Origin: Nostoc parmelioides FACHB-3921 | GTDB lineage: Bacteria > Cyanobacteriota > Cyanobacteriia > Cyanobacteriales > Nostocaceae | NCBI RefSeq assembly: GCF_014696625.1 | Contig: NZ_JACJQL010000016.1 | Span: 1-64,000 of the forward strand | Reading direction: 5' to 3' | Length of the DNA stretch: 64,000 nucleotides | Shown: piece by piece, positions 44,693 to 51,985 of the stretch | Numbering within the stretch: position 1 is the first letter of the stretch | Layout of the letters: each line of letters starts with the position of its first letter | Made by a program: the position numbers and the translations under genes | The notes under the pieces: generated by a model | What the model was told of the DNA's origin: nothing | The model's input: the letters and a program-made list of their open reading frames with translations, nothing else | The model's database searches: none

Positions 44693-44929
44693 ATGGCGTT
44701 TATTGCTGTTAAAGAATTACAAGCTACTGGTGCAGAATTGTTTCAAGATTCTGAAAGCTTCCTCAACGAATTGAACAGTCTTGATAACTCTGTTCATGGT
44801 GGTGGTGAATATTCTAATACCACAAATGGAGTTCTAGACTTAGCTCAAAAGGGATTTGAATTTGGTGTCATCACCTATGGTATTGATGCTATTGGACACC
44901 TAGCTAAGTCTTTCAGTTCTGCTGCATAA
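44693..44929 (+). CDS. Double-glycine-leader precursor peptide, copy 3
   Basis: The 78-residue peptide is identical to copy 2 in leader and most of the core but ends KSFSSAA, as copies 4 and 5 do, instead of KSYSDAGYGY. It is a mosaic of the two subtypes, which points to recombination or gene conversion within the array. Confidence 0.88.
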   Translation: MAFIAVKELQATGAELFQDSESFLNELNSLDNSVHGGGEYSNTTNGVLDLAQKGFEFGVITYGIDAIGHLAKSFSSAA

Positions 44930-44967
44930 ATACTAAGATAAACAGATTTCTTGCAATTGTGGCGTGA

Positions 44968-44995
44968 GCGATTAAGTTCTATATTTCTTAATCGC
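44968..44995 (+). promoter_or_regulatory. Leader hairpin before precursor gene 4
   Basis: GCGATTAAG/CTTAATCGC with a changed loop (TTCTATATTT), 43 bp before the ATG. Confidence 0.75.
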
Positions 44996-45038
44996 CTGCA
45001 CTTTCTACTCAAAACCAAACTAGTTTTAGGAGTCCATC

Positions 45039-45272
45039 ATGGCGTTTATTTCTGTGAGAGAATTACAAGCTACTGGTGCAGAATTGTTCCAAGATTCTGA
45101 AAGCTTCCTCAATGAGTTGAACAATCTTGATAACTCGGTTCATGGTGGTAATTATTCCAATACCACAAATGGAGTTTTAGACTTAGCCGTGAAGGGATTT
45201 GAGTTTGGTGTCATCACCTATGGTATTGATGCTATTGGACACCTAGCTAAGTCCTTCAGTTCTGCTGCATAA
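45039..45272 (+). CDS. Double-glycine-leader precursor peptide, copy 4
   Basis: The 77-residue peptide has a variant leader (MAFISVRELQATG, NELNNLDNSVHGG). Its core starts NYSNTTNG, one residue shorter than in copies 1-3, which supports cleavage right after GG. It ends KSFSSAA. No Cys. Confidence 0.88.
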   Translation: MAFISVRELQATGAELFQDSESFLNELNNLDNSVHGGNYSNTTNGVLDLAVKGFEFGVITYGIDAIGHLAKSFSSAA

Positions 45273-45310
45273 ATACTAAGATAAACAGATTTCTTGCAAT
45301 TGTGGCGTGA

Positions 45311-45338
45311 GCGATTAAGTTCTATATTTCTTAATCGC
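45311..45338 (+). promoter_or_regulatory. Leader hairpin before precursor gene 5
   Basis: GCGATTAAG/CTTAATCGC, sequence identical to the hairpin before gene 4, 43 bp before the ATG. Confidence 0.75.
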
Positions 45339-45381
45339 CTGCACTTTCTACTCAAAACCAAACTAGTTTTAGGAGTCCATC

Positions 45382-45615
45382 ATGGCGTTTATTTCTGTGA
45401 GAGAATTACAAGCTACTGGTGCAGAATTGTTCCAAGATTCTGAAAGCTTCCTCAATGAGTTGAACAATCTTGATAACTCGGTTCATGGTGGTAATTATTC
45501 CAATACCACAAATGGAGTTTTAGACTTAGCCGTGAAGGGATTTGAGTTTGGTGTCATCACCTATGGTATTGATGCTATTGGACACTTGGCTCGTTCTTTC
45601 AGTTCTGCTGCATAA
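45382..45615 (+). CDS. Double-glycine-leader precursor peptide, copy 5
   Basis: The 77-residue peptide is identical to copy 4 except ARSFSSAA for AKSFSSAA at the end. Upstream DNA is also nearly identical to that of copy 4, so this is a very recent duplication. Confidence 0.88.
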   Translation: MAFISVRELQATGAELFQDSESFLNELNNLDNSVHGGNYSNTTNGVLDLAVKGFEFGVITYGIDAIGHLARSFSSAA

Positions 45616-45653
45616 AAACTCAAATCAATAGCTTTGTTAAGATTATGGCATGA

Positions 45654-45681
45654 GCGATTAAGCAATATCATGTTTAATCGC
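45654..45681 (+). promoter_or_regulatory. Hairpin after precursor gene 5
   Basis: GCGATTAA pairs with TTAATCGC over a 12-nt loop. It keeps the arms of the leader hairpins but stands 132 bp before the next start codon. Confidence 0.65.
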
Positions 45682-45813
45682 TTATAAATTCCATCAAATT
45701 ATAGTCTTTTTCTGTGAATAAAAGTAAACTATTTTTTGGTTTTTTCTTAGACTGAGAAAATTATCTAATATAGAGTGTATTTAATCAATGTCAAATTTTT
45801 GCATATTTCTAAA

Positions 45814-46035
45814 ATGGCGAAAATAATTGTTTCTGAATTACATTCTCATGATTCAGAAAATTTTCTAACCGACCTAAATTATGAAGAATCTGGATTAATA
45901 TACGGCGGTGGTGATTATTCATATAATCAAATATTTATCTTAGCAGAGCAAATATTTCGGTTTATCACAATATCATTTGCTATTGCTACCATTTTAAAAA
46001 TAGTTAATTCATATATTGGCAATAGTCATAAATAG
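45814..46035 (+). CDS. Divergent double-glycine precursor peptide (sixth)
   Basis: The 73-residue peptide starts MAKIIVSELHSHDSENFLTD, has a leader ending LIYGG and a core beginning GDYSYNQIF. The core then forms a hydrophobic stretch (FRFITISFAIATILKIV) quite unlike the five tandem copies. The leader keeps the DSE-x-FL-x-x-L pattern. An upstream in-frame start at 45775 adds 13 non-leader residues and is not preferred. No Cys. Probably processed by the same exporter. Confidence 0.75.
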   Translation: MAKIIVSELHSHDSENFLTDLNYEESGLIYGGGDYSYNQIFILAEQIFRFITISFAIATILKIVNSYIGNSHK

Positions 46036-46177
46036 ATATAGAGCTAGTATTAGATTTTTTAAATATATAGAGGAAAGCCATTGCAGACTTAAGGATTTGT
46101 AGCCTTGGAGCAAGTGCTTTGGGCGACACCCACCCTACAAATATTTAGATATAAATGTTGTAACTCATCTTAAATAT

Positions 46178-47350
46178 ATGCCACCATTTATCCTCAACTC
46201 CCAAAATGTATGTGATTACTTGATTTCTTTAAACTTGTGTACTCTTGAGGAAGGAGCGTCGAGCAAAGTTGAACTGAAACCAGCAAAGAATTTTAATTTA
46301 TTAATTACTTTACCACAAGAAAGAAAACTACTAGTTAAACAAGAACGTCATAACTTAGAAGGAAAGACGACTGGTGAGTTTGTTCTGGAATGGCGTATTC
46401 ATGATTTTGTGAGTAGATTTCCCGAACTTAACCACATACGTTCCTATTTATCAGAAGCAATATACTTTAATTGGGAGAATTCTATTATTATTTTCAACTA
46501 TCTTGATAATTATCGAGATTTGATGGATTTTTACGTTAAGGAAAATTTAAATTTATTTCCCACCCAGCTTGCTAATGCAGTGGGGACTACTTTGGCATTG
46601 ATTCATCGCACCTCATTTAACTGTGAAGAATATCAGCACTTCTTTCAAAATCCTGGTGAGAGTCAATCTAACCCAAGAACACCTCATCTAAATCGAGGAT
46701 TAGATAGACTAACTCCAGAAATATTTGGTAAGGTTCCTGCTGATGGTCTCAGATTTTTTGCCTTATATCAACGTTACGATAGTTTGGGGCAGGCGATCGC
46801 ACAATTAATCAACAGTTTTACTCCCTGCTGTCTCACACATAATGACTTGAAGTTAAACAATATCCTCGTCTCCCTCAATTGGGAAGATATTGGTGATGAA
46901 AATATGGTGCGCTTCATTGACTGGGAACGTGGTAACTGGGGAGACCCTGCTAACGATTTAGGAACACTCATCGCCAGCTACTTGCAAATCTGGTTATATA
47001 GCTTGGTGACGGGTAAATCAATTGCCATTGAGGAGTCCTTACGTTTAGCTGCTACTCCTTTGTACCTTCTCCAACCTTCAATAAGAGAGTTGGTGACGGC
47101 TTATCTTACTCATTTCCCAGAAATATTAGAACATCATCCCGACTTCCTACAACGGGTCATGCAATTTTGCGGTTTAGCACTCGTTACCGCTATCCAAGCT
47201 CAACTCCAGTACGAAAAAACCTTCGGTAACGTGGGTATTTGTATGCTGCAAGTCGCCAAAAGTTTGTTGTGTCGTCCAGAAGCATCTGTGCAAACGATTT
47301 TTGGTGTCCAGTTATCAGACCTTTCTTCTGTAAGTTTGTCTCATGCTTAA
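46178..47350 (+). CDS. APH-fold kinase, candidate RiPP Ser/Thr kinase (class V lanthipeptide type)
   Basis: The 390-residue cytosolic protein has the aminoglycoside-phosphotransferase/choline-kinase fold with an intact active site: K54 in LLVKQE, the catalytic loop HNDLKLNN at 221-228 and the metal-binding D248 in FIDWERGNWGDP. Such APH-like proteins paired with a HopA1-family protein are the modifying enzymes of class V lanthipeptides (lexapeptide, cacaoidin, pristinin). There the kinase is thought to phosphorylate Ser/Thr of the precursor. It lies just after six precursor genes and just before a HopA1 gene on the same strand. Antibiotic resistance is a much less likely role. Confidence 0.8.
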   Translation: MPPFILNSQNVCDYLISLNLCTLEEGASSKVELKPAKNFNLLITLPQERKLLVKQERHNLEGKTTGEFVLEWRIHDFVSRFPELNHIRSYLSEAIYFNWENSIIIFNYLDNYRDLMDFYVKENLNLFPTQLANAVGTTLALIHRTSFNCEEYQHFFQNPGESQSNPRTPHLNRGLDRLTPEIFGKVPADGLRFFALYQRYDSLGQAIAQLINSFTPCCLTHNDLKLNNILVSLNWEDIGDENMVRFIDWERGNWGDPANDLGTLIASYLQIWLYSLVTGKSIAIEESLRLAATPLYLLQPSIRELVTAYLTHFPEILEHHPDFLQRVMQFCGLALVTAIQAQLQYEKTFGNVGICMLQVAKSLLCRPEASVQTIFGVQLSDLSSVSLSHA

Positions 47351-47477
47351 TTAGGGAGTGAGGAGTGGGGAGTGGGTGCTAGGAGGAGATGGGAAAGCTA
47401 AAGTGACATCCGCCTCATCTCCTTCATCTTCCTCATCCCTTCCTATCCTACTCAATATCATTTACTAACAAACTTCT

Positions 47478-48560
47478 ATGCAAATATTAAATTCTCTATC
47501 GGTTCAATTGTCAGATATTCCGGAGTCATTGCAGATATCTTTGCAAGACATGATTCATAATATTGAAATTCAGTCTCAGTATTGCATTAAGCATCCCAAC
47601 TATAAACCCTTAGAATTACCTGAGTCTTCAGTCTCTCGTTTTCAAAAATTATCTTTAGATTTACAAAATAAGTATTTGAGTCAACAACTGCGTAGTTTTC
47701 TCTATGGCATCTATTACAATGGCTCTTTGAAAAGTGTTCTGGCCTCGGATGCAGAAATATCTAATTTAGCCGTCAACAAAAATCTAGAAAATAACACATT
47801 TTTAGGTGTAGACCTGGCTTTTTACGATCGCCTGCATGAAAATAATAGAGGTACAGGTTACTGGAGTTATGGTTGGCAAGTTCTCCGGGAAGAATTAGAC
47901 GGGACTTTGGCTGTTAATCGGGATGGTTTGACTCTCCACGTTCCGCCGGATGGTTTGCGAACTCAAACTATGGGTAACGCTGCTGCTATCCAATTGCCGA
48001 AAAATCTCGTCCAAAACGGATTTTATATGGCGGTGGCTAATGCAGGTGCAACGCAACAATATCAAACTTTGGTACGTGTTTATTTCAACTTAACCCCAGA
48101 TGGTGCAGTTGCAGTCATGGATGCCTTGACTACACACCTCAACGCTATACCTATTGCCTTCACGTTTAAAGCACTATACAACCCTTCTGATTATGTTCGC
48201 CATGACTCGGCAGTGCTGTATTTTGATAAAAATGACTATGACAAGGTTTACCCTGTGCTAAAGACGATATATGCAGAAAATCAAACGCATTTTCAGGCAC
48301 AAGTACCCTTATTTACTAAGCCTATCGCACCAGGGTTAGCGATCGCTGAAGAACCCAACCACAGATTTGCCGAACAAGAAAGTTTTGGTACGCACCGTTG
48401 TCAAATCATTGCTAACGGTTTGCTGGAAGCTTGGCAGCAAGGTAATGATACGCCAGCAGGTAGAATGACTGCAATTTTACAACACTTCTCTTCACTCAAC
48501 ATTGAATTGCAGCGTCCCTACCTCAATGCTTATTCTGAAGATATCTATACACCTTTGTAG
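47478..48560 (+). CDS. HopA1-family protein, candidate phospho-Ser/Thr lyase
   Basis: The 360-residue protein has the conserved blocks of the HopA1 (type III effector-like) family: RSFLYGIYYNGS at 72-83, VRVYFNLTP at 199-207, YVRHDSAVLYFDK at 239-251, FTKPIAPGLAIAEEP at 279-293 and ESFGTHRC at 301-308. In class V lanthipeptide pathways the HopA1-like protein is assigned the elimination of phosphate to give dehydroalanine or dehydrobutyrine. It follows the APH-like kinase gene by 127 bp on the same strand. A role in secretion-system virulence is unlikely since no such system is present here. Confidence 0.82.
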   Translation: MQILNSLSVQLSDIPESLQISLQDMIHNIEIQSQYCIKHPNYKPLELPESSVSRFQKLSLDLQNKYLSQQLRSFLYGIYYNGSLKSVLASDAEISNLAVNKNLENNTFLGVDLAFYDRLHENNRGTGYWSYGWQVLREELDGTLAVNRDGLTLHVPPDGLRTQTMGNAAAIQLPKNLVQNGFYMAVANAGATQQYQTLVRVYFNLTPDGAVAVMDALTTHLNAIPIAFTFKALYNPSDYVRHDSAVLYFDKNDYDKVYPVLKTIYAENQTHFQAQVPLFTKPIAPGLAIAEEPNHRFAEQESFGTHRCQIIANGLLEAWQQGNDTPAGRMTAILQHFSSLNIELQRPYLNAYSEDIYTPL

Positions 48561-48711
48561 TTATTGAGCTTCATCTGAGTGATGAAAGTTAAAGATGTAT
48601 TGATATCTGTGTAAAGTTTGACTGTTGATAACCTCACAGTTATTGGGAGCTATTCCGGCGGGCAAAAGGGCTTTTTCTCAACATTTAAATTCACGTTTAT
48701 AATTTAGGCCG

Positions 48712-48993
48712 ATGACTCAAGAATCTTCCCCCCATAATCCACTTTGCAACTGTACAATTCTCACCGAAGAATGGGAGGCTATTCTCCAGGCCATAGCTAC
48801 TGGTAAGTATTCTTGGGCTTGTGTTTTAATGCTCCACACTGTCGGTCATAATCCTCTGACATATATTCCCTATCGGACTTATATTCGGTTGGTTAAAAAT
48901 AATAGTATTCCCGATAAGATTAAAAGTCGTAAACTTCATAATGTAGGCGTAAATTTTGTAGCTATTAAAACAAAATTCATGGAATTAGATTAA
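48712..48993 (+). CDS. HetP-family protein
   Basis: The 93-residue protein carries the HetP core ([31 protein letters not shown]) at about residues 31-64. HetP and its homologues control commitment to heterocyst differentiation in Anabaena, where hetP lies next to hetC, a C39-type ABC exporter gene. Here a HetP-like gene again lies near such an exporter and directly follows RiPP modification genes. It may be a regulator of this locus or a duplicated hetC-hetP-type module. It is 151 bp after the HopA1 gene. Confidence 0.85.
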   Translation: MTQESSPHNPLCNCTILTEEWEAILQAIATGKYSWACVLMLHTVGHNPLTYIPYRTYIRLVKNNSIPDKIKSRKLHNVGVNFVAIKTKFMELD

Positions 48994-49362
48994 ATTCTGT
49001 TTTAGTAATTTTATACCCAAATTTCATATAGAAATCCAATTTTATTATTATACATATTTAATGAAACATAGGGTGGGCAATGCCCACCAAAAGCATAATC
49101 AAAAAAGCAATTACCGATTACCCATTACCTAAATAGTAACTGACTTGGAAAAATTTACTGCCCCTTCGGGGCGGGAGTAGGGAGTAGGGGAAGAAATTAG
49201 CCCCGAAAAAGGTTTAAAGCCGAGTGGAATTGTGGGCGATAAAATCCTTGTATTGCAAGGTAGGTTAAAACCCCGCCCCTCTCTGCGAGACGCTACGCGA
49301 ACGTGGGCGGCTTAGTTTCCCTACTCCCCAATCCCTACTCCCTACTCCCTTTCACATCAACA
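48994..49362. other. Spacer between converging genes, repeat-rich
   Basis: The stretch has a GTGGGCA/TGCCCACC inverted pair near 49074-49088, a GCCCCTTCGGGGC hairpin near 49162 and GAGTAGGGAGTAGGGG and TCCCTACTCCCTACTCCC repeats. It also has a CTCTGCGAGACGCTACGCGA element known to recur in Nostoc-type genomes. No gene is seen. Confidence 0.6.
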
Positions 49363-50139
49363 TTAAGCTGGTCTTGGTAATTCAGAAGAAGAGTTACCAT
49401 TTTGAGAAAGTTCAGCGACAATTTCTAAATTAGTAATTTGTTGCTGTAACCAATGGGTAAAGAAATCTTTAAGTATTTGAATCCGGCGCGATTCATCTAA
49501 TTCTGGTGTAATGATTTCCTCCACTGCAATTATATGTACACCTTTGGGTGTAATTATTGGTTTGAGAACCTGGGGAGGCGTAGCGGCAAAGACGGCTGCG
49601 GCTATTTCTGGGCGAAACTCCGAACGATAGCGAATCCCTTGATAACCTCCCGCCCTGCGGGTTTCTGGATTTTGAATATATTGACGGGCTATTTCTTGGA
49701 AACTAATTTCACCTTCTTGCAAAGCATAAAATAACTCTAAGGCTAAGTCTTCATCATCTAGAATTACTTCATAGGTTGCAGCTCCAGTATAATCAATTTT
49801 ATGAGCATAAAAAAAAGGTTCAACTTTGTCAGCAAATAGATGTTCAGCCAATTTCATATGTAATAAGTTTAATTTGGCTACTTCTTCAAAATCATCTATA
49901 GTTAGATAGTGCTTTTCTAACCAAGCCCAAGTATCATCTGCTTTTAGCAAGCGGTTAGCAAAACGCATACTATCAGCAGATTGTTGTAGTTCTTCTACAC
50001 TTAATTCAATGCCTATTTGTTCCGCAGTCTCAGCAATAATTCTCTGGGTAGCGATCGCTTCTAATATACTAGGCAGTTGAAAAGAGACTTTAAGATGAGT
50101 GATAATGTCTTCAATAGATAGTTTTAAAACCTTTTCCAT
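49363..50139 (-). CDS. PpiC/SurA-like peptidylprolyl isomerase family protein
   Basis: The 258-residue protein has a SurA-like helical N-terminal part (residues 1-125) and a parvulin-type domain (about 130-220; QEISFQEIARQYIQNPETRR, GGYQGIRYRSEFRPEIAAAV, GVHIIAVEEI). No signal peptide is visible, so it is probably cytoplasmic. In cyanobacteria such genes sit with hlyD and C39-ABC exporter genes in bacteriocin-type clusters; it may keep the precursor peptide export-ready. It is the last gene of the leftward HTH-ABC-HlyD-PPIase row. Confidence 0.85.
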   Translation of the reverse strand: MEKVLKLSIEDIITHLKVSFQLPSILEAIATQRIIAETAEQIGIELSVEELQQSADSMRFANRLLKADDTWAWLEKHYLTIDDFEEVAKLNLLHMKLAEHLFADKVEPFFYAHKIDYTGAATYEVILDDEDLALELFYALQEGEISFQEIARQYIQNPETRRAGGYQGIRYRSEFRPEIAAAVFAATPPQVLKPIITPKGVHIIAVEEIITPELDESRRIQILKDFFTHWLQQQITNLEIVAELSQNGNSSSELPRPA

Positions 50140-50304
50140 GTTGATATTTACTCCACTATTAGCTCAAAAATAATTATTTTTTTATACCGTTTATTGATTT
50201 ACAGACCTACCCCCAGCCCCTTCCCTACAAGGGAAGGGGAGTAATTATCAAAACCTCTCACTGTGCCGATGAGGGGTTTTTGGTATTAACTTATGCCTTT
50301 TTTC

Positions 50305-51843
50305 TTAAAGTTCTAACCCACTTTTTTGTAGCTTCTTGAATGGGTCTAAGATAAAGTCAATGACTCGACGCTGGCGGATAATAACTTCGGCAGTAGCTGA
50401 TTGTCCAGGGGTTAAGGTAATACGTTTATTACCAGCTTGAATATAGGGATGATCTAAAGTAATATCCATTTCATAAACTTCTACATTGCCCTGGCTAGTA
50501 GTTTGAATTTTTGAGTCAGGAGAAATCCAGCTAACACGTCCTGGTAACACGCCATAATCTTGGAAAGGATAGGCATCAAATTTAATTTTTACTGGCATTC
50601 CCACTTTCAAGAAACCACTGTGTTGACTAGGCATGGAACTTCTGAGAATGATTGCTGCATTCTTAGGAGCAATTTGAGCTACTATTTGTCCAGCTTCAAC
50701 TACGGGGCCTGGTTTATCGATTGGTAGATCAAAAATCGTACCATCAACAGGCGATCGCACTACCCGTTGTTGAATCTGAATCTTGAAGGCGTTAATCTGG
50801 CTCTTGGTTTGGATGATTTCTGATTGTAGGGTAGTTAGTTGGTTTTGTAAGTCTTTGAGTTGTTCCTGACTTCTTAACAGGGCTAACTTACCTGTTTGTA
50901 CGAGGCTTTGATAGCTGCTTTGCTGTTCTTGGAGGCGGAGTTTTGCTTGTTCAATATCAGCTAAGGTTTGGCTGACAGTGGTTTGATAATGGCTTTCTTT
51001 TTCTTGTAGGCGTAGTTGGGCTTGGGTAAAATCAGAATTGGCTTGTAATAGGGAACGTTGACTGTCTTCCGCGATCTTTTCTAGTTCTACTACTTTAATT
51101 TGAGCGATCGCACCTTGTCTTAAAAGTCGGCGATAACGTAAAACTTCTTTAATATCTCTTTGCAAACGACTATTGCCTAACTTCTGTGCTAATTGACTAG
51201 AATTGATATCTTGCCTAGCCTGTTCAACCAGCGCCAATTTTTCTAATCTCTGTAAATTATATGTACTCTGTCTAGCATCCAGGTTTTGCTGCGCCTGATG
51301 CACTTGCGCCATTTTCTCTAATTCTTGGGCTTGGTTTTGCTGCTGTTGGATGTTAATTGTCAACATCAATTGGTTTTTGAGTAGTTCTTGCTGTCCTTGG
51401 CGATTGATGAGTTCTTCTAACCTTGTTTGGGCTTGTTCTACTTGGGATTGCAACACATCAGACTCTAATTCCAATAGCACTTGTCCCGCCTTGACAGTCG
51501 CCCCTTCTGCCACATTGACAGCCTTAACACTACTAGTAACAGCAACACCTAATTTTTGAGTCGCACCTTGGGGTTCCAAACGTCCTCTAGCACTTCCCGT
51601 TTCATCAACCTTAGTAAACATCGCCCAAGGCAAAACAACGATTGTAAAGCTGATGAGCAAATACAACATCGAGCGCGTCCAGCGCTGTGGTAACGCATCT
51701 AGTAGTTCTTCTGTGCCGTAAAACCAATCATTTGTCTGCGTTAGTGCTTGTGTCTGATAATCAACTAAATCATGACCACGTTGCACCTGAGCCGTCTGTG
51801 GTTGCACAAGTACAGATGATGAATTAACAGATGGGTTTGGCAT
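50305..51843 (-). CDS. HlyD-family periplasmic adaptor subunit
   Basis: The 512-residue membrane-fusion protein has one N-terminal helix at about residues 58-77 (YLLISFTIVVLPWAMF), a lipoyl/barrel-sandwich half (ASVKAVNVAEGATVKAGQVL type), a long alpha-helical coiled-coil hairpin rich in Gln (about 125-345) and the returning half with RSPVDGTIFDL and a beta-barrel. It links the C39-ABC exporter gene 131 bp upstream to an outer-membrane channel, giving type I-like secretion of the processed peptides. Confidence 0.93.
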   Translation of the reverse strand: MPNPSVNSSSVLVQPQTAQVQRGHDLVDYQTQALTQTNDWFYGTEELLDALPQRWTRSMLYLLISFTIVVLPWAMFTKVDETGSARGRLEPQGATQKLGVAVTSSVKAVNVAEGATVKAGQVLLELESDVLQSQVEQAQTRLEELINRQGQQELLKNQLMLTINIQQQQNQAQELEKMAQVHQAQQNLDARQSTYNLQRLEKLALVEQARQDINSSQLAQKLGNSRLQRDIKEVLRYRRLLRQGAIAQIKVVELEKIAEDSQRSLLQANSDFTQAQLRLQEKESHYQTTVSQTLADIEQAKLRLQEQQSSYQSLVQTGKLALLRSQEQLKDLQNQLTTLQSEIIQTKSQINAFKIQIQQRVVRSPVDGTIFDLPIDKPGPVVEAGQIVAQIAPKNAAIILRSSMPSQHSGFLKVGMPVKIKFDAYPFQDYGVLPGRVSWISPDSKIQTTSQGNVEVYEMDITLDHPYIQAGNKRITLTPGQSATAEVIIRQRRVIDFILDPFKKLQKSGLEL

Positions 51844-51879
51844 AAATTATTTGGCGGGATGTGGTGGGATTATATGGGG

Positions 51880-51985
51880 TAGGGGGGCAGGGGAGCAGGG
51901 GGAGCAAAGAAGAATAACTATGGACTATGGACTATTGACCAATGACTATGGACTATTGACTATTGACCAATGACTCATGACTCAC
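51880..51985. repeat. GGGGAGCAGGG and GACTATGGACTATTGACCAAT repeats
   Basis: The spacer between the ABC and hlyD genes holds GGGGCAGGGGAGCAGGGGGAGC followed by six TGGACTA/TTGACCAATGAC heptamer-like units reaching the stop of the ABC gene. Confidence 0.8.

Noticed and set aside
43940..45615. CRISPR-like regular repeats
   Set aside because: The regular spacing comes from tandem protein-coding genes of 343-377 bp with conserved start codons and ribosome sites, not from short repeats with unique spacers.
43940..46035. Lanthionine-containing lanthipeptides
   Set aside because: No cysteine occurs in any predicted core, so thioether rings cannot form from these precursors.
46178..47350. Aminoglycoside resistance phosphotransferase
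   Set aside because: The fold is shared, but the gene sits between precursor peptides and a HopA1 gene, the arrangement of RiPP kinases. No resistance context is present.
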